26,287 nt of DNA, taken from positions 1 to 26,287 of the forward strand of contig JWZX01002679.1 of assembly GCA_001275005.1 (NCBI GenBank), read 5' to 3'. A program made the translations under genes and the position numbers. The notes under the pieces are model-generated. The model was not told the origin of the DNA. It saw only the letters and a program-made list of their open reading frames with translations, and did not search any database. The DNA comes from Chrysochromulina tobinii. Lineage: Eukaryota; Haptophyta; Prymnesiales; Chrysochromulinaceae. This document shows, piece by piece, positions 9,588 to 19,497 of this stretch; position 1 is the stretch's first letter, and each line of letters starts with the position of its first letter.

Positions 9588-10120
9588 AGCGTAGTGTAGT
9601 ACACGCCTCGACCGCGTACGGCTTTAGATGTAGAGGCTTGAGGGAGCGTAGCAATAGCAATACGAGTACATCTGCACGACTGACAAGAAGATTTGCGCTT
9701 TTGACACAAGATCCTACGCTACATCAGCCGAACCAGCGCCATGTTGAAATACACAATCGAGGGTGGTAACTACCTGATTACTAGTGAAACCGCAAACCCT
9801 CCCCCATGCCCTCCCCATTCTCGGAATCTGCTCTATCGCAAATCAAAATACCGAATCGAGTACCACAGTAACGACGGTCGCACGCCCCACGCTCACACAC
9901 CGCACACGCGGCCGTCTATGTAACCCAACCGGAACCGGAAACCCGGCGGGGTTTTGAAAACCGCTCCAGCCTCCACTTCGCACTTCCACCCGCGACCGTC
10001 CCCCTTCCTTATCCTTTACCACTCCGCCAACAGCTCAACAACAAGATCCCCACGTGCATCGGCCAACAATTCGTACCGCTAGCTAGTTGGCTCCGAGTTC
10101 CTTTATGCATGGCACACATC
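9588..10120. other. Intergenic between convergent genes
   Basis: This stretch separates the stop of the surface-protein gene on + from the re-placed stop of the LRR gene on -, so it should hold both 3' UTRs. It is AT-richer than the coding flanks. I saw no coding signal, RNA gene or repeat of note. Confidence 0.6.
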
Positions 10121-13100
10121 TCACAGTTGAAGCTGAATGCCAGCCTTTCCTTGCACTGCGTTACGAATCGAGGTCTTCCCTTCCTCTTTGAGATCGTTGT
10201 AGGTAAGACTGCATGGCACAAGGGTCGATGTATGATCAATCACTTTGCTGTGTGTTAGCCAGGTTTGATAGCAGGTAAACAGGGGAGTTCAAAATTTTGG
10301 CAAACTTACTCCATTTTTGTCAGCCCGCCATTCACACCCAGGGCGTCAGCGATTGCAGTGATGCCCTCTGCGGTGTAGGTGCCTACTTGCCGTTGTTCGT
10401 GGCCATCCTCGACAGTCCAGATGCCGCACAGCTGGTTGCTGGAGAGGTCGATGCTTGTCAGCCCGCCTGTGACTATGGCCTGTGACAGGTCCGACGCCAG
10501 CAGGATCGCATCGGGCGGCTTGAGATTCTTTTTAGAGAAGTTAGCTGTGGTCTGGTCGCGCAGGATGCCGCAGAGCGAGATACCCTTCTGCTCCGCAACC
10601 TCTGCGAGCATCTTGGCTGACGCCGCATCGAGCTGATTGCCCAGGAGGTTGGTCACCGTCAGCGCGCCATTAACGCGCAGGGCGTCGGCGATTGCAGTGA
10701 TGCCCTCTGCGGTGTAGGAACCGTGTTGGCTGCCATCGATGTCAGTCCAGATGCCGCACAGCTGGTTTTCGGAGAGGTTGATGCTTGTCAGCCCACCTGT
10801 GACACCAGCCTGTGACAGGTCCGATGCAAGTAGGATCGCATCGGGGGGCTTGAGGTTCTGATCGCGGAAGTCAGCGGTGGTCTGGTCGCGCCGAATGCCG
10901 CAGAGCGAGATGCCCTTCTGCTTTACGACCTCAGCGAGCATCTTGGCGGACTCTGCATCAAGCCGATTGTCCAGGAGGTTGGTCGCCGTCAGCGTGCCTG
11001 TGACGGCCACCATGGCGGCCACAGACTTTGCTCCCACTGGACCGATGCGGTTCATGACCATGTTGAGCGACACGAGCTTGGTCTCCTTGTTGCTCTGGAT
11101 GGCCTCGCAGACTGCGCTTACGCCCTCATCGTTGAGGTTGTTGTAGGACAAATCCAGGGCCATCAGCCCACTGTTGACACCAAGCATGTCTGCCACATGC
11201 TTAGCGCCTGCTTCCCCGCCAAGATTATTCGAGGACAGGTCGATGCTCGTCAGCGCGCCCATGACGGGCATGAGACCCGCCACGACAATGACTCCCTCAA
11301 CTCCAACGCCCTTCCCCTTCAGGTCCAGCTCCGTGAGCGAGTTGGCGCGCATCTCCTTGATCGGGATCTCGTTGAACATCTCGATCTTGAGGTTGCCGAG
11401 GACAGCCGCTGAGAGCTGCTCAGCACTGTCGCCCGCGATGTTGTTATGGCGGATGTCGACGCACGTCAACGTGCCATTGACGCGCAATGCATCGGCGATC
11501 GCAGTAATGCCCTCGGCGGTGTAGATGCCCTTGCCTTCCCAGCCTAATCCACAGAGATCGTTGCCGAAGAGGTCGATGCTTGTCAGCGCGCCTGTAACGG
11601 CTACCATCGCCGCCACAGTGTTTGCTCCGACTGGACCGATGCCGTTGCTCCTGAAGTTGAGCGACACAAGCTTGGTCTCCTTATTACTCTTGATGGCCTC
11701 GCAGATCGCACCAACTCCCTCATCACCAACATGGTTGCCAGAAATAGACAACTCTGTCAGCCCGCCGTTGACGCCAAGAGCGGCGGCCAGCTTCTTGATG
11801 CCTGTCATGTCCCTGCCGTAGTCAGTGAGATGATTTATGGACAGGTCAACGCTCGTCAGCGCGCCATTGACGCCTACCATCTTGGCCACTTGCTTGGCTC
11901 CTGCTGACCCACCAATGTTGCTGCCGCGGATGTCGAGCTCCTTAAGCGAAGTGTTTTGTTCTAGTGCCTCGCAGATGGCCTTGGTGCCCTCCTCCCCCAA
12001 CATGTTGTGGGCGAGCAACAGCTTCGTCAGCCCGCCCATGATGCGTATGAGACCCGCCACGACCATGACTCCCTCGACTCCGACGTCCTTCCCCGTCAGG
12101 TCCAGCTCCGTGAGCGAGTTGGCGCGCATCTCCTTGATCGGGATCTCGTTGAACATCTCGATCTTGAGGTTGCCGAGGACAGCCGCTGAGAGCTGCTTAG
12201 CGCCGTCGCCCGCGATGTTGTTACGGCGGATGTCGACGCGTGTTAGCGTGCCATTAGCAGGAATGAGATAAGAAATGAGCATGGCCGCAGGCCCACGAAG
12301 CCCCTTTCCGCGCAAGTCCAGCTCCGTCATGGTGTCCTCCCGCATGTGCTGCACCGGAATGCCGCATGCCACACCTGAGCCCGCACAGGCGACGGCTGCG
12401 ATTGTCAGCTTCAACGGAGCCTCTCTGTCGCCTGATATGCAGCTGTCAAGAGCAGCCTTAGCAGCCCGTTGCACATCCCCGTTTTGCAGATTCGCCGCGC
12501 GGACTTTCGCCACGTCCACCACAAAGCCGTATCCATGAAGGCGCGCCAGCCCTGGCAGCATTCGCCCCGCAAGGGCCGTGTCCCCGGCACGGCCGGCCTC
12601 GATGAGCAACTCAACGTCCAGGTCCGTGATCTCTTCCAGATGTGTGGGTGCCGGCTGCCCGCGGCCGCGGCACAGGCGCGAGCAGAGGACACGCCGTGAC
12701 AGCGCACGCCAAAACCGATTAACGCCCTTGAGCTCGCACAGCGTCGCCACGCCCACCATTCCCAGTGCAGCCTCCCTGGCATCCGTAGTGGCTGGCACCC
12801 CCGCGAGCGAGGGCTGCCGCAGAGGTGTGAATGGGGCGGCGGATGACGCGGTGGCCTGAGTGGGAGTGACGACGGCGGCAGGAGCGGCAGTACGGGCTGC
12901 GACCGGTGAGGCTAGCGCTCTGATCGTCTTATCGAAGCGCAGCCGTTCCTCCGCATCGGCTTTAGCCGCCTTCTCCTGCGCAGCCTGCAGCGCCGTACGC
13001 CCCTTGTTGGTCGGCATCGCAATGTCCGCACCAGCCTGAAGGAGGATCGGCACACAGTCGTCCCATCCTTCGGACGCGGCGTAAATGAGCGCTGTGACGC

Positions 13101-14151
13101 CCGCCTTAGTGGCCGTATTCACCGAGGCGCCCGCCTCGAGCAGTGCTTTCAAATCGTCAGGGCGCCCGCACCTGGCGGCCCAGTGCAGCGCAGTCATCGT
13201 CTTGTCGTCCGTCGCACTCACATCGCCGCCCTCCTTCAACGCCTTGAGCAGCGCCTCGTGGTCGCCCATCTCCGCGGCGGAGAGCAGATCGAGGGTGGAC
13301 TTTGAGTGCGGTGCCGTGGAGCTGGCCGCGCCGAGCTGCTGCGGCGCCTCGTAGTTTTCTGGCAGAAACGCCGACTCGGCGAGTGCCGCCTCGAGCTCGG
13401 CGCCGTCAAAGTCGCTACCCGCGCCAAGCAGCGCACGGAGCTCGTCAGCATTCTTGCCGTTGACCAGCGAAGCGATGACAGACTGATTGTGCTTGAGCAG
13501 CATAGGGGCATCCAGAAACAGGGCGCCCTCGACGTGTTCCATGAGCTGCAACAGCGAATGCTCGTCAGAGCTCGGCGACAATGGATTGCTGGCGTAGCCC
13601 TCGTACCGGAGCTCCTCAGACGCCTTGTTTTGGTATTGCTCCATCTGATCATCCAGGAGGCTCATCTTGCATCCGCTGTATAGCGCGTCCTCAAGCATTT
13701 TCAGCCGTTGAACCCATGTGCGCTGCATCCACTCCTCCTTGGGAATGGATGGGCAGCGAGACCGACCGCCAAGATCACGTACCTTCGCCTCCGCCTTCTC
13801 CTCCTCCTCCTCCCCGGAGGGGACGCTAAGTGTGCTCAGCATCTCCGGCATGCGAGCCAGCGCGGGGACGCGAAGTGTGCTCAGCATCTCCGGCATGCGA
13901 GCCAGCGCGCGAAGCGTCGAGGCTGTGGCAATGGGCACTGGATACACGCCGTCCTCGGAGCTGGCATCGTCCATGAGATCCTTCAAATGACCAGCGAGTC
14001 GAGCCACCTCGCGCGACATCGTGACCTCCTCTCCCTCTCGCGCTCGCACGCGGATTTGCTCATCATCTCGTGTGGCCTTCTTCGCCGCGGGCGCCTCTTT
14101 CTGCTCCTCGGCCGGCGATCCAGCTACGATCGTCTTGCCCGAGAGGCTCAT
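10121..14151 (-). CDS. Skp1/POZ-ankyrin-LRR protein, two exons
   Basis: I read this as join(10121..10208, 10310..14151) on the minus strand, about 1309 residues. The ATG at 14151 (A at -3) replaces an in-frame GTG at 14223. Residues about 31-92 look like a Skp1/POZ fold: IRVRAREGEEVTMSREVA, then KDLMDD and PVPIATASTLRAL, following Skp1's order of motifs. A 15-residue duplication follows, then about four ankyrin repeats (about 280-410), a stretch with F-box-like character (GVNRFWRALSRRVLCSRLC), and RNH1/NLRC-type LRRs from about 600 to the end. The LRR part is built of duplicated modules. Skp1 proteins bridge cullin and F-box receptors, and ankyrin and LRR arrays bind partners, so a ubiquitin-ligase adaptor is plausible but inferred. 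The uninterrupted frame would stop in mid-LRR at 10306; the 3' exon completes that repeat. Confidence 0.8.
10209..10309 (-). other. Predicted 101-nt GT-AG intron of the LRR gene
   Basis: The minus-strand donor is GTAAGT at 10309-10304 and the acceptor is GCAG ending at 10209. Without splicing, the frame reads LTKME and stops at TAA inside the donor. With splicing, the last LRR becomes LTKMDLTYNDLKEEGKTSIR, continuing to a TGA at 10121-10123. This is the normal LRR consensus and a typical terminal repeat. The phase is 2. Confidence 0.85.
11272..12257 (-). repeat. LRR module duplicated at 777-nt spacing
   Basis: A stretch of about 208 nt at 11272-11480 recurs nearly unchanged at 12049-12257, exactly 777 nt (259 codons) apart. 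It encodes NLKIEMFNEIPIKEMRANSL followed by TELDL. Other modules also recur: ISLCGI-x-RDQTTA-x-F with LKPPDAILLASDLS occurs twice, and YTAEGITAIADAL three times. The array grew by block duplication. Confidence 0.85.
13819..13908 (-). repeat. Two tandem 45-nt units
   Basis: Units at 13819-13863 and 13864-13908 differ at very few bases and encode ALARMPEMLSTLRVP and ALARMPEMLSTLSVP. They extend the end of the Skp1/POZ-like domain. This looks like a recent in-frame slippage duplication. Confidence 0.9.
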
Positions 14152-14997
14152 CGTGCGCACACGCCGTAAGGCTACCACACAGGCCGTTGCTTTCCTCGCG
14201 CACGGCACTTGGCTTTTTGCCACGAGACCGGAACTTGGTCGAAACTTGACTCGTTTGACATTGAGAAAGGGTCAGTTGAATCGACACATAAGGTACCGAC
14301 CAGCCACTACCACACGAAACACAGACTGGCGCTGCGGTCGCGTCGCTCGGTGGACTAACACACCGGCGAGGATTTTCAAGGATACATCTATCGGCCCCAT
14401 GCCGGTAGTTCACATGACTGGCCCCCCGTGCCCACGAGCAGTTACGACCTGTCCCCCGTGCCCGACCCTAGGAGAACATGAAGAGCACACTGATCGTTGC
14501 GTAGAGGGGTGTGCCGTGTGCTAAGCACCCCCTGTAGTCGCGCAAGTCGATGAGGCCTGTTGATGTAGTCTGCTGAGGAGCCTGCCCAGAGGCGTCGCAG
14601 AGCTGTCAGTCGGATAGGAGTTGCAGTCTCGTGCGCAGGGGCATCGCAGTTTGTCTTTGTGACGTTTTATAAACATTGGCTGTGAAACCCTTTTTCTCTC
14701 GGGGTCGTCGTTAAGAATTAGCACCTATAATATTTAGACTGAATTCCACATAGACGTAGCCGACTCAAGGCCGTCATCACCTCGCTCCTGGCGTCCTGCG
14801 GTCCTGGGCCTGTCCTCGCCTGCTCAGAGCTTAATACAGGATCGAGAACACAGCGGCGCGGCACTAACCGGACTCGGACAACATACTTCATCTAAACGAT
14901 AACGAAATGCAGCACGGCACACGGGACTCGGGAGGAGACAGCTCCTTCAGGTCATTGATCGCGCGTCTGACACCCGCTCAGGAGACAGGACACCCGC
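14152..14997. other. Intergenic: promoter side of LRR gene, 3' side of Sfi1-like gene
   Basis: Two minus-strand genes flank this stretch, so it should hold the LRR gene's 5' UTR and promoter and the upstream gene's 3' UTR. A CCCCCGTGCCC motif occurs twice near 14422 and 14453. I saw no TATA-like element that I trust, and no RNA gene or credible short gene. Confidence 0.55.
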
Positions 14998-17900
14998 TTA
15001 GCGGGCACTGAGCTCCTCGATGCGCGCCACGAGGCGCAGCATGGCTTGCTCGCGCTCGGGCTGCGCCGCCTCGTACGCATCAAGCTTTTGGCGCACGCAC
15101 AGCAGCGCCTCGTGCTGCGCGCGCCGCTGCACGCCCGAAAGGCGCGTCGCCGCTGGCCCGTTCTCGCCGTGCACCGCCACCTGGGCGGCCAGCTTGTCAT
15201 GCAGCTCAGCCGCCGCCGCGTACTCGTCCTTCTCACGCGTGTAGTGACGAAGCTCGCGCTCGATGGCGCCCATCTCGGCGCGAGCGGCCGCGGCCGCCTG
15301 CCGTGCGGCGGCCGCCGCCTTGGCGCCCATCTCGGCGATCTTGGCGGCAGTTGAGTCCTCGCTTGCCGCCGTCGCCTCCGCAGCTGCCCTCGCCTCCTCT
15401 ACCAGCGCTCGGCGGGCCGAGGCAGCCGCGGCGGCCTCGGCGTCCGCGCCCCCATTGCACGCGCCCGTCACGGCGCCCGTCACGGCGCCCGTAACGGCCA
15501 CCCGGCTTCGTTCGGCGTGTGCATGCTCATATGCATGCTCATATGCATGCTCATATGCATGCTCAGCCACCATCACGGACGCGGGAGAGCCAACGGCCAA
15601 GTCGGACGGCATCGCGGGCTTGGCCACGCCGCTGCTGGCGTGGACGGCGGGGGCGGTACGCTTGACGGGTGAGCGGTCTATCGCCGCGAAATGGTCCTCA
15701 GTAGACGCTGTCGGAGGCGCCGTCGGCAGCGGCGGCGGCGGCGGCGGCGGCGGCGGGGGCGGCGGCGGGGCGCGTCGCCTGAGCTCGGCCGATGCGCTGT
15801 CTGCGTACTCCACCCACGCGGGCTCAGCGACGATCTCGGCGACAATCTCGGAACGGAGCGCTCGTGTCGCTTTCTGAGCGTGCTGCTCCGCCAGCAGAGC
15901 CCCAGCCTCGAGGCCCGACACCCACGTCGGCAGCGGCCGAGGTGCCGGGCGTTCACGCCCTTTGTTCGGGAAGAGGTTCTCCCACTCATCCGCCACGTAC
16001 GACGGCTTCTGCTGCTGCGGTGGCGCAGGCAGAGGGAATGCTGGCGACGGCGCCCAGGCCGGCGCGTCTCGGTGGGAAGTCGCGTCGTCCCGGTACGCGC
16101 CACCGTTCGCGAGGCGCGGCGGCAGAGCGCTCGGCGTCCAGATCGGCGCCATGGTGGGCGCCATGGAGGACATGAGGGTGGGCGCCACGGTGGGCGCCCA
16201 CCCGACCGTGCCAGGCTGCCAAGCGTCGCCCAGATACCCATGCGGGTAGCCCTGCAGGTAGCCCGGTGGGTAGTGCTGCTGCCCGTAGCGCGCGCTGCTG
16301 CCGCCGCTCGCGCCGGCAGGGCCTGCGCTGGCCAGGTGCGGGTGCCGTAGCTCATAGCGCTCGAGATGGCGCGCCTGGAGCTCGCGCTTGCGCGCTGCCG
16401 TGAGCGCTCGCCAGTGGCGCGCAAAGCGCTCGGCACGGCGGAGCGAGTCTGCGGCGCGCTCGGCGGCCCGCGCGGTGGCGGCCTCGAGCTTCGCCTCGTG
16501 CCGTGCGAGGCCCACCGCCACCCATTGCGCGGCACCGAGCTGCTGCAGCCTGCGCGCGTGGCTCGCGTATGCCTCGCGAAGCTGCGCCGCCTTGTGCTGC
16601 TTGCGATGGTGGTAACGCACCCAGCCGCCCCAGCAAGCTCGCTGGAGGGAGTCAGCATATTGCGAGTCGGCACCCCGAGCAGCGAGCACATACGAGCGCC
16701 GGCGCGCCGCGGCCGCGGCCCACGCGAGCCAACCGGCTCGTCCGCGCCGGAAGGCCGCGTGCTGGGCGGCGAGGCGCAGCTCCATACGGCGAAGGCGCGT
16801 GCCCTCCGTCTGCGCGTGGAGGGTGGCGAGGCTGCGGCGCTGCCGGAGGGCACGGACAGCGCGTGTGAGGCGTGCGCTATGGGCGCGCCAAGCCGCCTCG
16901 GCGCAGTGCCACGCCCACCACGCCCGGAAGAGCCGCGCGCGCACGGCTCCCGCGAGGAGGCAGCGCAGCCCCTCCAGCTTCTCGGCCTTCTCGGCGGTGC
17001 GCTGCTGCCGGCTCGTCACGTACGATCCCCACGCCGCGAGGACCACGCGGCTCAACGTAGCGCCGAAGAGGGCTACGGCAGCACGGGTGGCGCGCGCGCG
17101 CGCGGCGCGTTGTGCCGCTGCGTGCCGCCAGCGTGGCAGTGCGTTGCGCTTGCGCGTGAGCTCGGAGTACTCGTCGGCGAGCGCCGTGGCAAGCGCGACG
17201 GGCACCGTTTCATCCCGCCAGTGAAGAAGCGCTCGCCGGCGCCGGCGCTTACCGAAGCGCGCCTCTGCCTCGAGCACGGAGGCCCAGCGCTCATGGCGCA
17301 GCGCGAGGAGGCCGCGCCATGCGCGCAGCAGCACACGCAGCAGCACAAAGTAGCGGTGGCGGACCGAACGCCGCCAGCTCGCCTCGAAGGCGTTGGTGGC
17401 GAGCGTGAGCCGGAGCCACTCGCCCACGACGGCGCGCTTGCGACGGCGCTCGCCCATCAGGCGCGCGTACTCTTGGCAGTGCGTCTCCACCGCCACGCGC
17501 GCCAGCGTGCGCCACGCGCTCTGCAGCGTCGCACGCCGCCGCCGCCCATCCACCGTGGCACTCGCGATGCGTCGGCTCGCCTGTAGCCTCGCTGCGAGGT
17601 GCCATGCGGTCGCCACGCGGCGCGCGAGGGATGCCGCATGCGTGGCGACGGCGTGCCCATGCTGTGCGCGGTGCACGCTCGTGCGCCGCGCGCGCCCGGC
17701 CCAGCGTCGCCAGCCGCGCGAGGCTCGTACGGCAGCCGCCCGCGCCGCTTCACGAGCCGCGTGAACCCGTCGCCAACCATTCCACAGCGGACGGGTCGAG
17801 AGGGCTTTCGCGGCCTCGGCGGCCGCGTGCAGCTGAGCCACGCGCTGCGAGCGGGCGCGCAGGCTCACGAGGAAGGCGCGCGCACCCGCGCGGGCTGCCG

Positions 17901-18798
17901 CCGCCTCGACGGCCAGCCGACGCGATGCACACAGCGCCGACGCACTCACGCATAGCGCTGCGGCCTGTCGCCACGCGTCCACGCCATGGCGGAGGCGCGC
18001 CACTTCGAGCCGCGCGCGCGCGCGCGGTGCGAGCGCCACGAGCAGCAGTCGCTGGCGCCGCAGGCCGCTCCACGCGTCGAAGATGCGAGCCTCGAGCCGC
18101 GCAGCCATAAAGATGTACGCTCGCCGGCTGAGCAGTGAGCGATGGACCGCGCCCGTGCGCGCCGCGCTCCACTTGCAGAGGGCCGCCTCGAGGGCGTGAT
18201 CGACTGCGAGCCGCTGTGCGGCGCACTGCTGGAGTAGGTTGGCGCCATGCCGCTCGGCCGCCGCCACCCATCGCCGCCAGGTCGTGCGACGGACCTGCAC
18301 CATTGCCGCCTGCGCCATGCGCGTCTTCGACGGGCGCTTGCGCAGGCGCTCCGCCATCCACGCGGCCCACCCGAGCAGGCAGCGCCGCTCGAGCGTCGTG
18401 GCGAAGTGGAGGAGCGAGTGGCGCGCGCGCCCACGCATTGCCACGTAGCAGCACCAACCGCCGAGGCACCATGCACACAGCCGGTCGGCACGGGCCTGCA
18501 GGGCGTGTGCGCGCCGCTCCTGCGCCGTCACGTGCAGAGCGTGCCAGCCGCGCCACGCGAGAAGCACCAGGCGCATGAGCGATGACCACCGGTGGAGCTC
18601 GGCGCTCATGCGCTTGTGCCAGCGGGAGAGGCGCCAGCTCCGCCAGCTGCGCAGCCCTCGGATGGCCGCCCGCAGCCGGATCTCACGGCCGAGGAGCGAC
18701 GCGTGCTGATAGAGCTGAGCCTGGCGCGAGCGCCGCGACCAGCGAGAGAGAAGCAGCGCTGCGCGGTAGCTCAGCTCGGTGTGATCGATACTGGCCAT
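14998..18798 (-). CDS. Sfi1-like centrin-binding repeat protein (candidate)
   Basis: The ATG at 18798 lies in ACCATGG, a strong Kozak context; the longer frame to 18873 would need a GTG start. The protein is 1266 residues. About residues 1-830 are irregular repeats of roughly 30-40 residues, rich in Arg, Ala and Leu and punctuated by Trp, as in LLAWRGWHAL, LLGWAAWMAE and LFRAWWAWH. This is the L-x(2-3)-W-x(2)-W style of Sfi1 repeats, which bind centrin along a long helix at spindle poles and basal bodies. After this come a Tyr/Pro/Gly-rich spacer, a run of 13 prolines (about 1010), tetrapeptide repeats EHAY and VTGA, and an Ala/Glu-rich C-terminal coiled coil (about 1130-1266). A basal body or flagellar apparatus role is inferred. 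Alternatives are other Trp-rich helical repeat proteins such as CCDC191-type. The many long antisense open frames are effects of GC-rich codons. Confidence 0.7.
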   Translation of the reverse strand: MASIDHTELSYRAALLLSRWSRRSRQAQLYQHASLLGREIRLRAAIRGLRSWRSWRLSRWHKRMSAELHRWSSLMRLVLLAWRGWHALHVTAQERRAHALQARADRLCAWCLGGWCCYVAMRGRARHSLLHFATTLERRCLLGWAAWMAERLRKRPSKTRMAQAAMVQVRRTTWRRWVAAAERHGANLLQQCAAQRLAVDHALEAALCKWSAARTGAVHRSLLSRRAYIFMAARLEARIFDAWSGLRRQRLLLVALAPRARARLEVARLRHGVDAWRQAAALCVSASALCASRRLAVEAAAARAGARAFLVSLRARSQRVAQLHAAAEAAKALSTRPLWNGWRRVHAAREAARAAAVRASRGWRRWAGRARRTSVHRAQHGHAVATHAASLARRVATAWHLAARLQASRRIASATVDGRRRRATLQSAWRTLARVAVETHCQEYARLMGERRRKRAVVGEWLRLTLATNAFEASWRRSVRHRYFVLLRVLLRAWRGLLALRHERWASVLEAEARFGKRRRRRALLHWRDETVPVALATALADEYSELTRKRNALPRWRHAAAQRAARARATRAAVALFGATLSRVVLAAWGSYVTSRQQRTAEKAEKLEGLRCLLAGAVRARLFRAWWAWHCAEAAWRAHSARLTRAVRALRQRRSLATLHAQTEGTRLRRMELRLAAQHAAFRRGRAGWLAWAAAAARRRSYVLAARGADSQYADSLQRACWGGWVRYHHRKQHKAAQLREAYASHARRLQQLGAAQWVAVGLARHEAKLEAATARAAERAADSLRRAERFARHWRALTAARKRELQARHLERYELRHPHLASAGPAGASGGSSARYGQQHYPPGYLQGYPHGYLGDAWQPGTVGWAPTVAPTLMSSMAPTMAPIWTPSALPPRLANGGAYRDDATSHRDAPAWAPSPAFPLPAPPQQQKPSYVADEWENLFPNKGRERPAPRPLPTWVSGLEAGALLAEQHAQKATRALRSEIVAEIVAEPAWVEYADSASAELRRRAPPPPPPPPPPPPPLPTAPPTASTEDHFAAIDRSPVKRTAPAVHASSGVAKPAMPSDLAVGSPASVMVAEHAYEHAYEHAYEHAHAERSRVAVTGAVTGAVTGACNGGADAEAAAAASARRALVEEARAAAEATAASEDSTAAKIAEMGAKAAAAARQAAAAARAEMGAIERELRHYTREKDEYAAAAELHDKLAAQVAVHGENGPAATRLSGVQRRAQHEALLCVRQKLDAYEAAQPEREQAMLRLVARIEELSAR
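15461..15566 (-). repeat. Two 12-nt microsatellites coding VTGA and EHAY repeats
   Basis: GCGCCCGTCACG-type units fill 15461-15496 three times (VTGA on the minus strand). GCATGCTCATAT units occur at 15521, 15533 and 15545 with a partial fourth to 15566 (EHAY repeats). Both keep the frame, so copy number could vary between strains without breaking the gene. Confidence 0.92.
15730..15775 (-). repeat. Polyproline-coding GGC/GGG tract
   Basis: A GGC/GGG triplet run on the + strand encodes about 13 consecutive prolines on the minus strand, between the spacer and the repeat segment of the Sfi1-like protein. It is slippage-prone, so its length may also be an assembly risk. Confidence 0.85.
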
Positions 18799-19497
18799 GG
18801 TCTGCGGATCGGATGGCGCGCGCACACACGAGAGACGGAAAAAGGACAGTGAAGGCGCGAATTTCACGTTCACACAAGACGTTCATGGAAATCCCTGCCC
18901 CTCTGTTGCCGTCGTGACTTTTGCGAGAGTCTCCAGGGTATGTCAACACACCCTAGATCAGTACCCGTCATACACCCCTAACCCGTGACGCGGCTCGCAC
19001 GGTGAGTATATCGTTGGAGATTTTCTACCGGTAACCCTAATGAGTAAATCGGTCAAGAAAACACGCCATAAGAGACCATGAGTATGGTACGTGCCTGATG
19101 TCCTCATATGTCGTTCGCAAACATTATTTGTGACATGTGAGCATGCCAGAGTTCAGCGGCCCGGGTACCCCCCTCACTGCGCCCTCTTCACTGCGCCATC
19201 CGCACGCGCCATCTTGGCGCGGGTTGGCGATCCCCAGGGCGAGACGCCTTGCGGTCCGCTAACATGGCCACCGAGCACGAGCTTCTCGGCCGAGGCCTTC
19301 GGGCCCTTGATGTACGAGCCGATCGCCGCCCGCGCGAAGCACGGTCAAGCCCCGCCCGAACAGGCTTCATGGTAGATATGCCAGCCGTTGGCCTCATAGG
19401 CTCTACAACAGCGGCCCGCGCCTCACCCCAGGCCGCCCCCCAGCCCCTCCCACATCAGGCTTTATGGTAGATATGCTCGCCGTCGGCCTCATAGGCT
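18799..19497. other. Intergenic: promoter side of Sfi1-like gene, repeats toward 19500
   Basis: The first 350 bases should be the 5' UTR and promoter of the Sfi1-like gene, and no clear element was found there. From about 19174 the minus strand holds a 77-codon frame with one internal TGA, and a 95-nt tandem duplication closes the region. Both are listed separately. Confidence 0.55.
19174..19404 (-). pseudogene. Possible decayed exon or gene fragment
   Basis: One minus-strand frame runs from 19404 to TGA at 19174-19176 (77 codons) with a single internal TGA. It reads RAYEANGWHIYHEACSGGA, stop, then PCFARAAIGSYIKGPKASAE and onward through KLVLGG. The composition is protein-like rather than random, and the opening peptide recurs in the neighbouring repeat copy as RAYEADGEHIYHKA. 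I do not recognise the family. It could be a fragment of a lost gene, an exon used by the neighbouring gene, or chance. Confidence 0.3.

Noticed and set aside
9588-10120. tRNA or other small RNA gene in this and the other gene-free stretches
   Set aside because: No T-loop box (GTTCRANYC-like) with matching acceptor stems was found by eye in any intergenic stretch.
14152-14223. N-terminal extension of the LRR gene to 14223
   Set aside because: It would start at GTG. ATG at 14151 is the first proper start.
16366-17586. 406-codon open frame on the + strand, and several others, within the Sfi1-like gene
   Set aside because: High GC makes stops rare in all frames. The minus frame has a Kozak ATG and repeat structure; the + frames are shapeless and Arg/Ala/Pro-rich.
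18799-18873. N-terminal extension of the Sfi1-like gene to 18873
   Set aside because: It would start at GTG, while ATG at 18798 has a strong ACCATGG context.
18970-19040. CCCTAA-containing stretches resembling telomeric repeat
   Set aside because: Only isolated single occurrences, with no tandem array.
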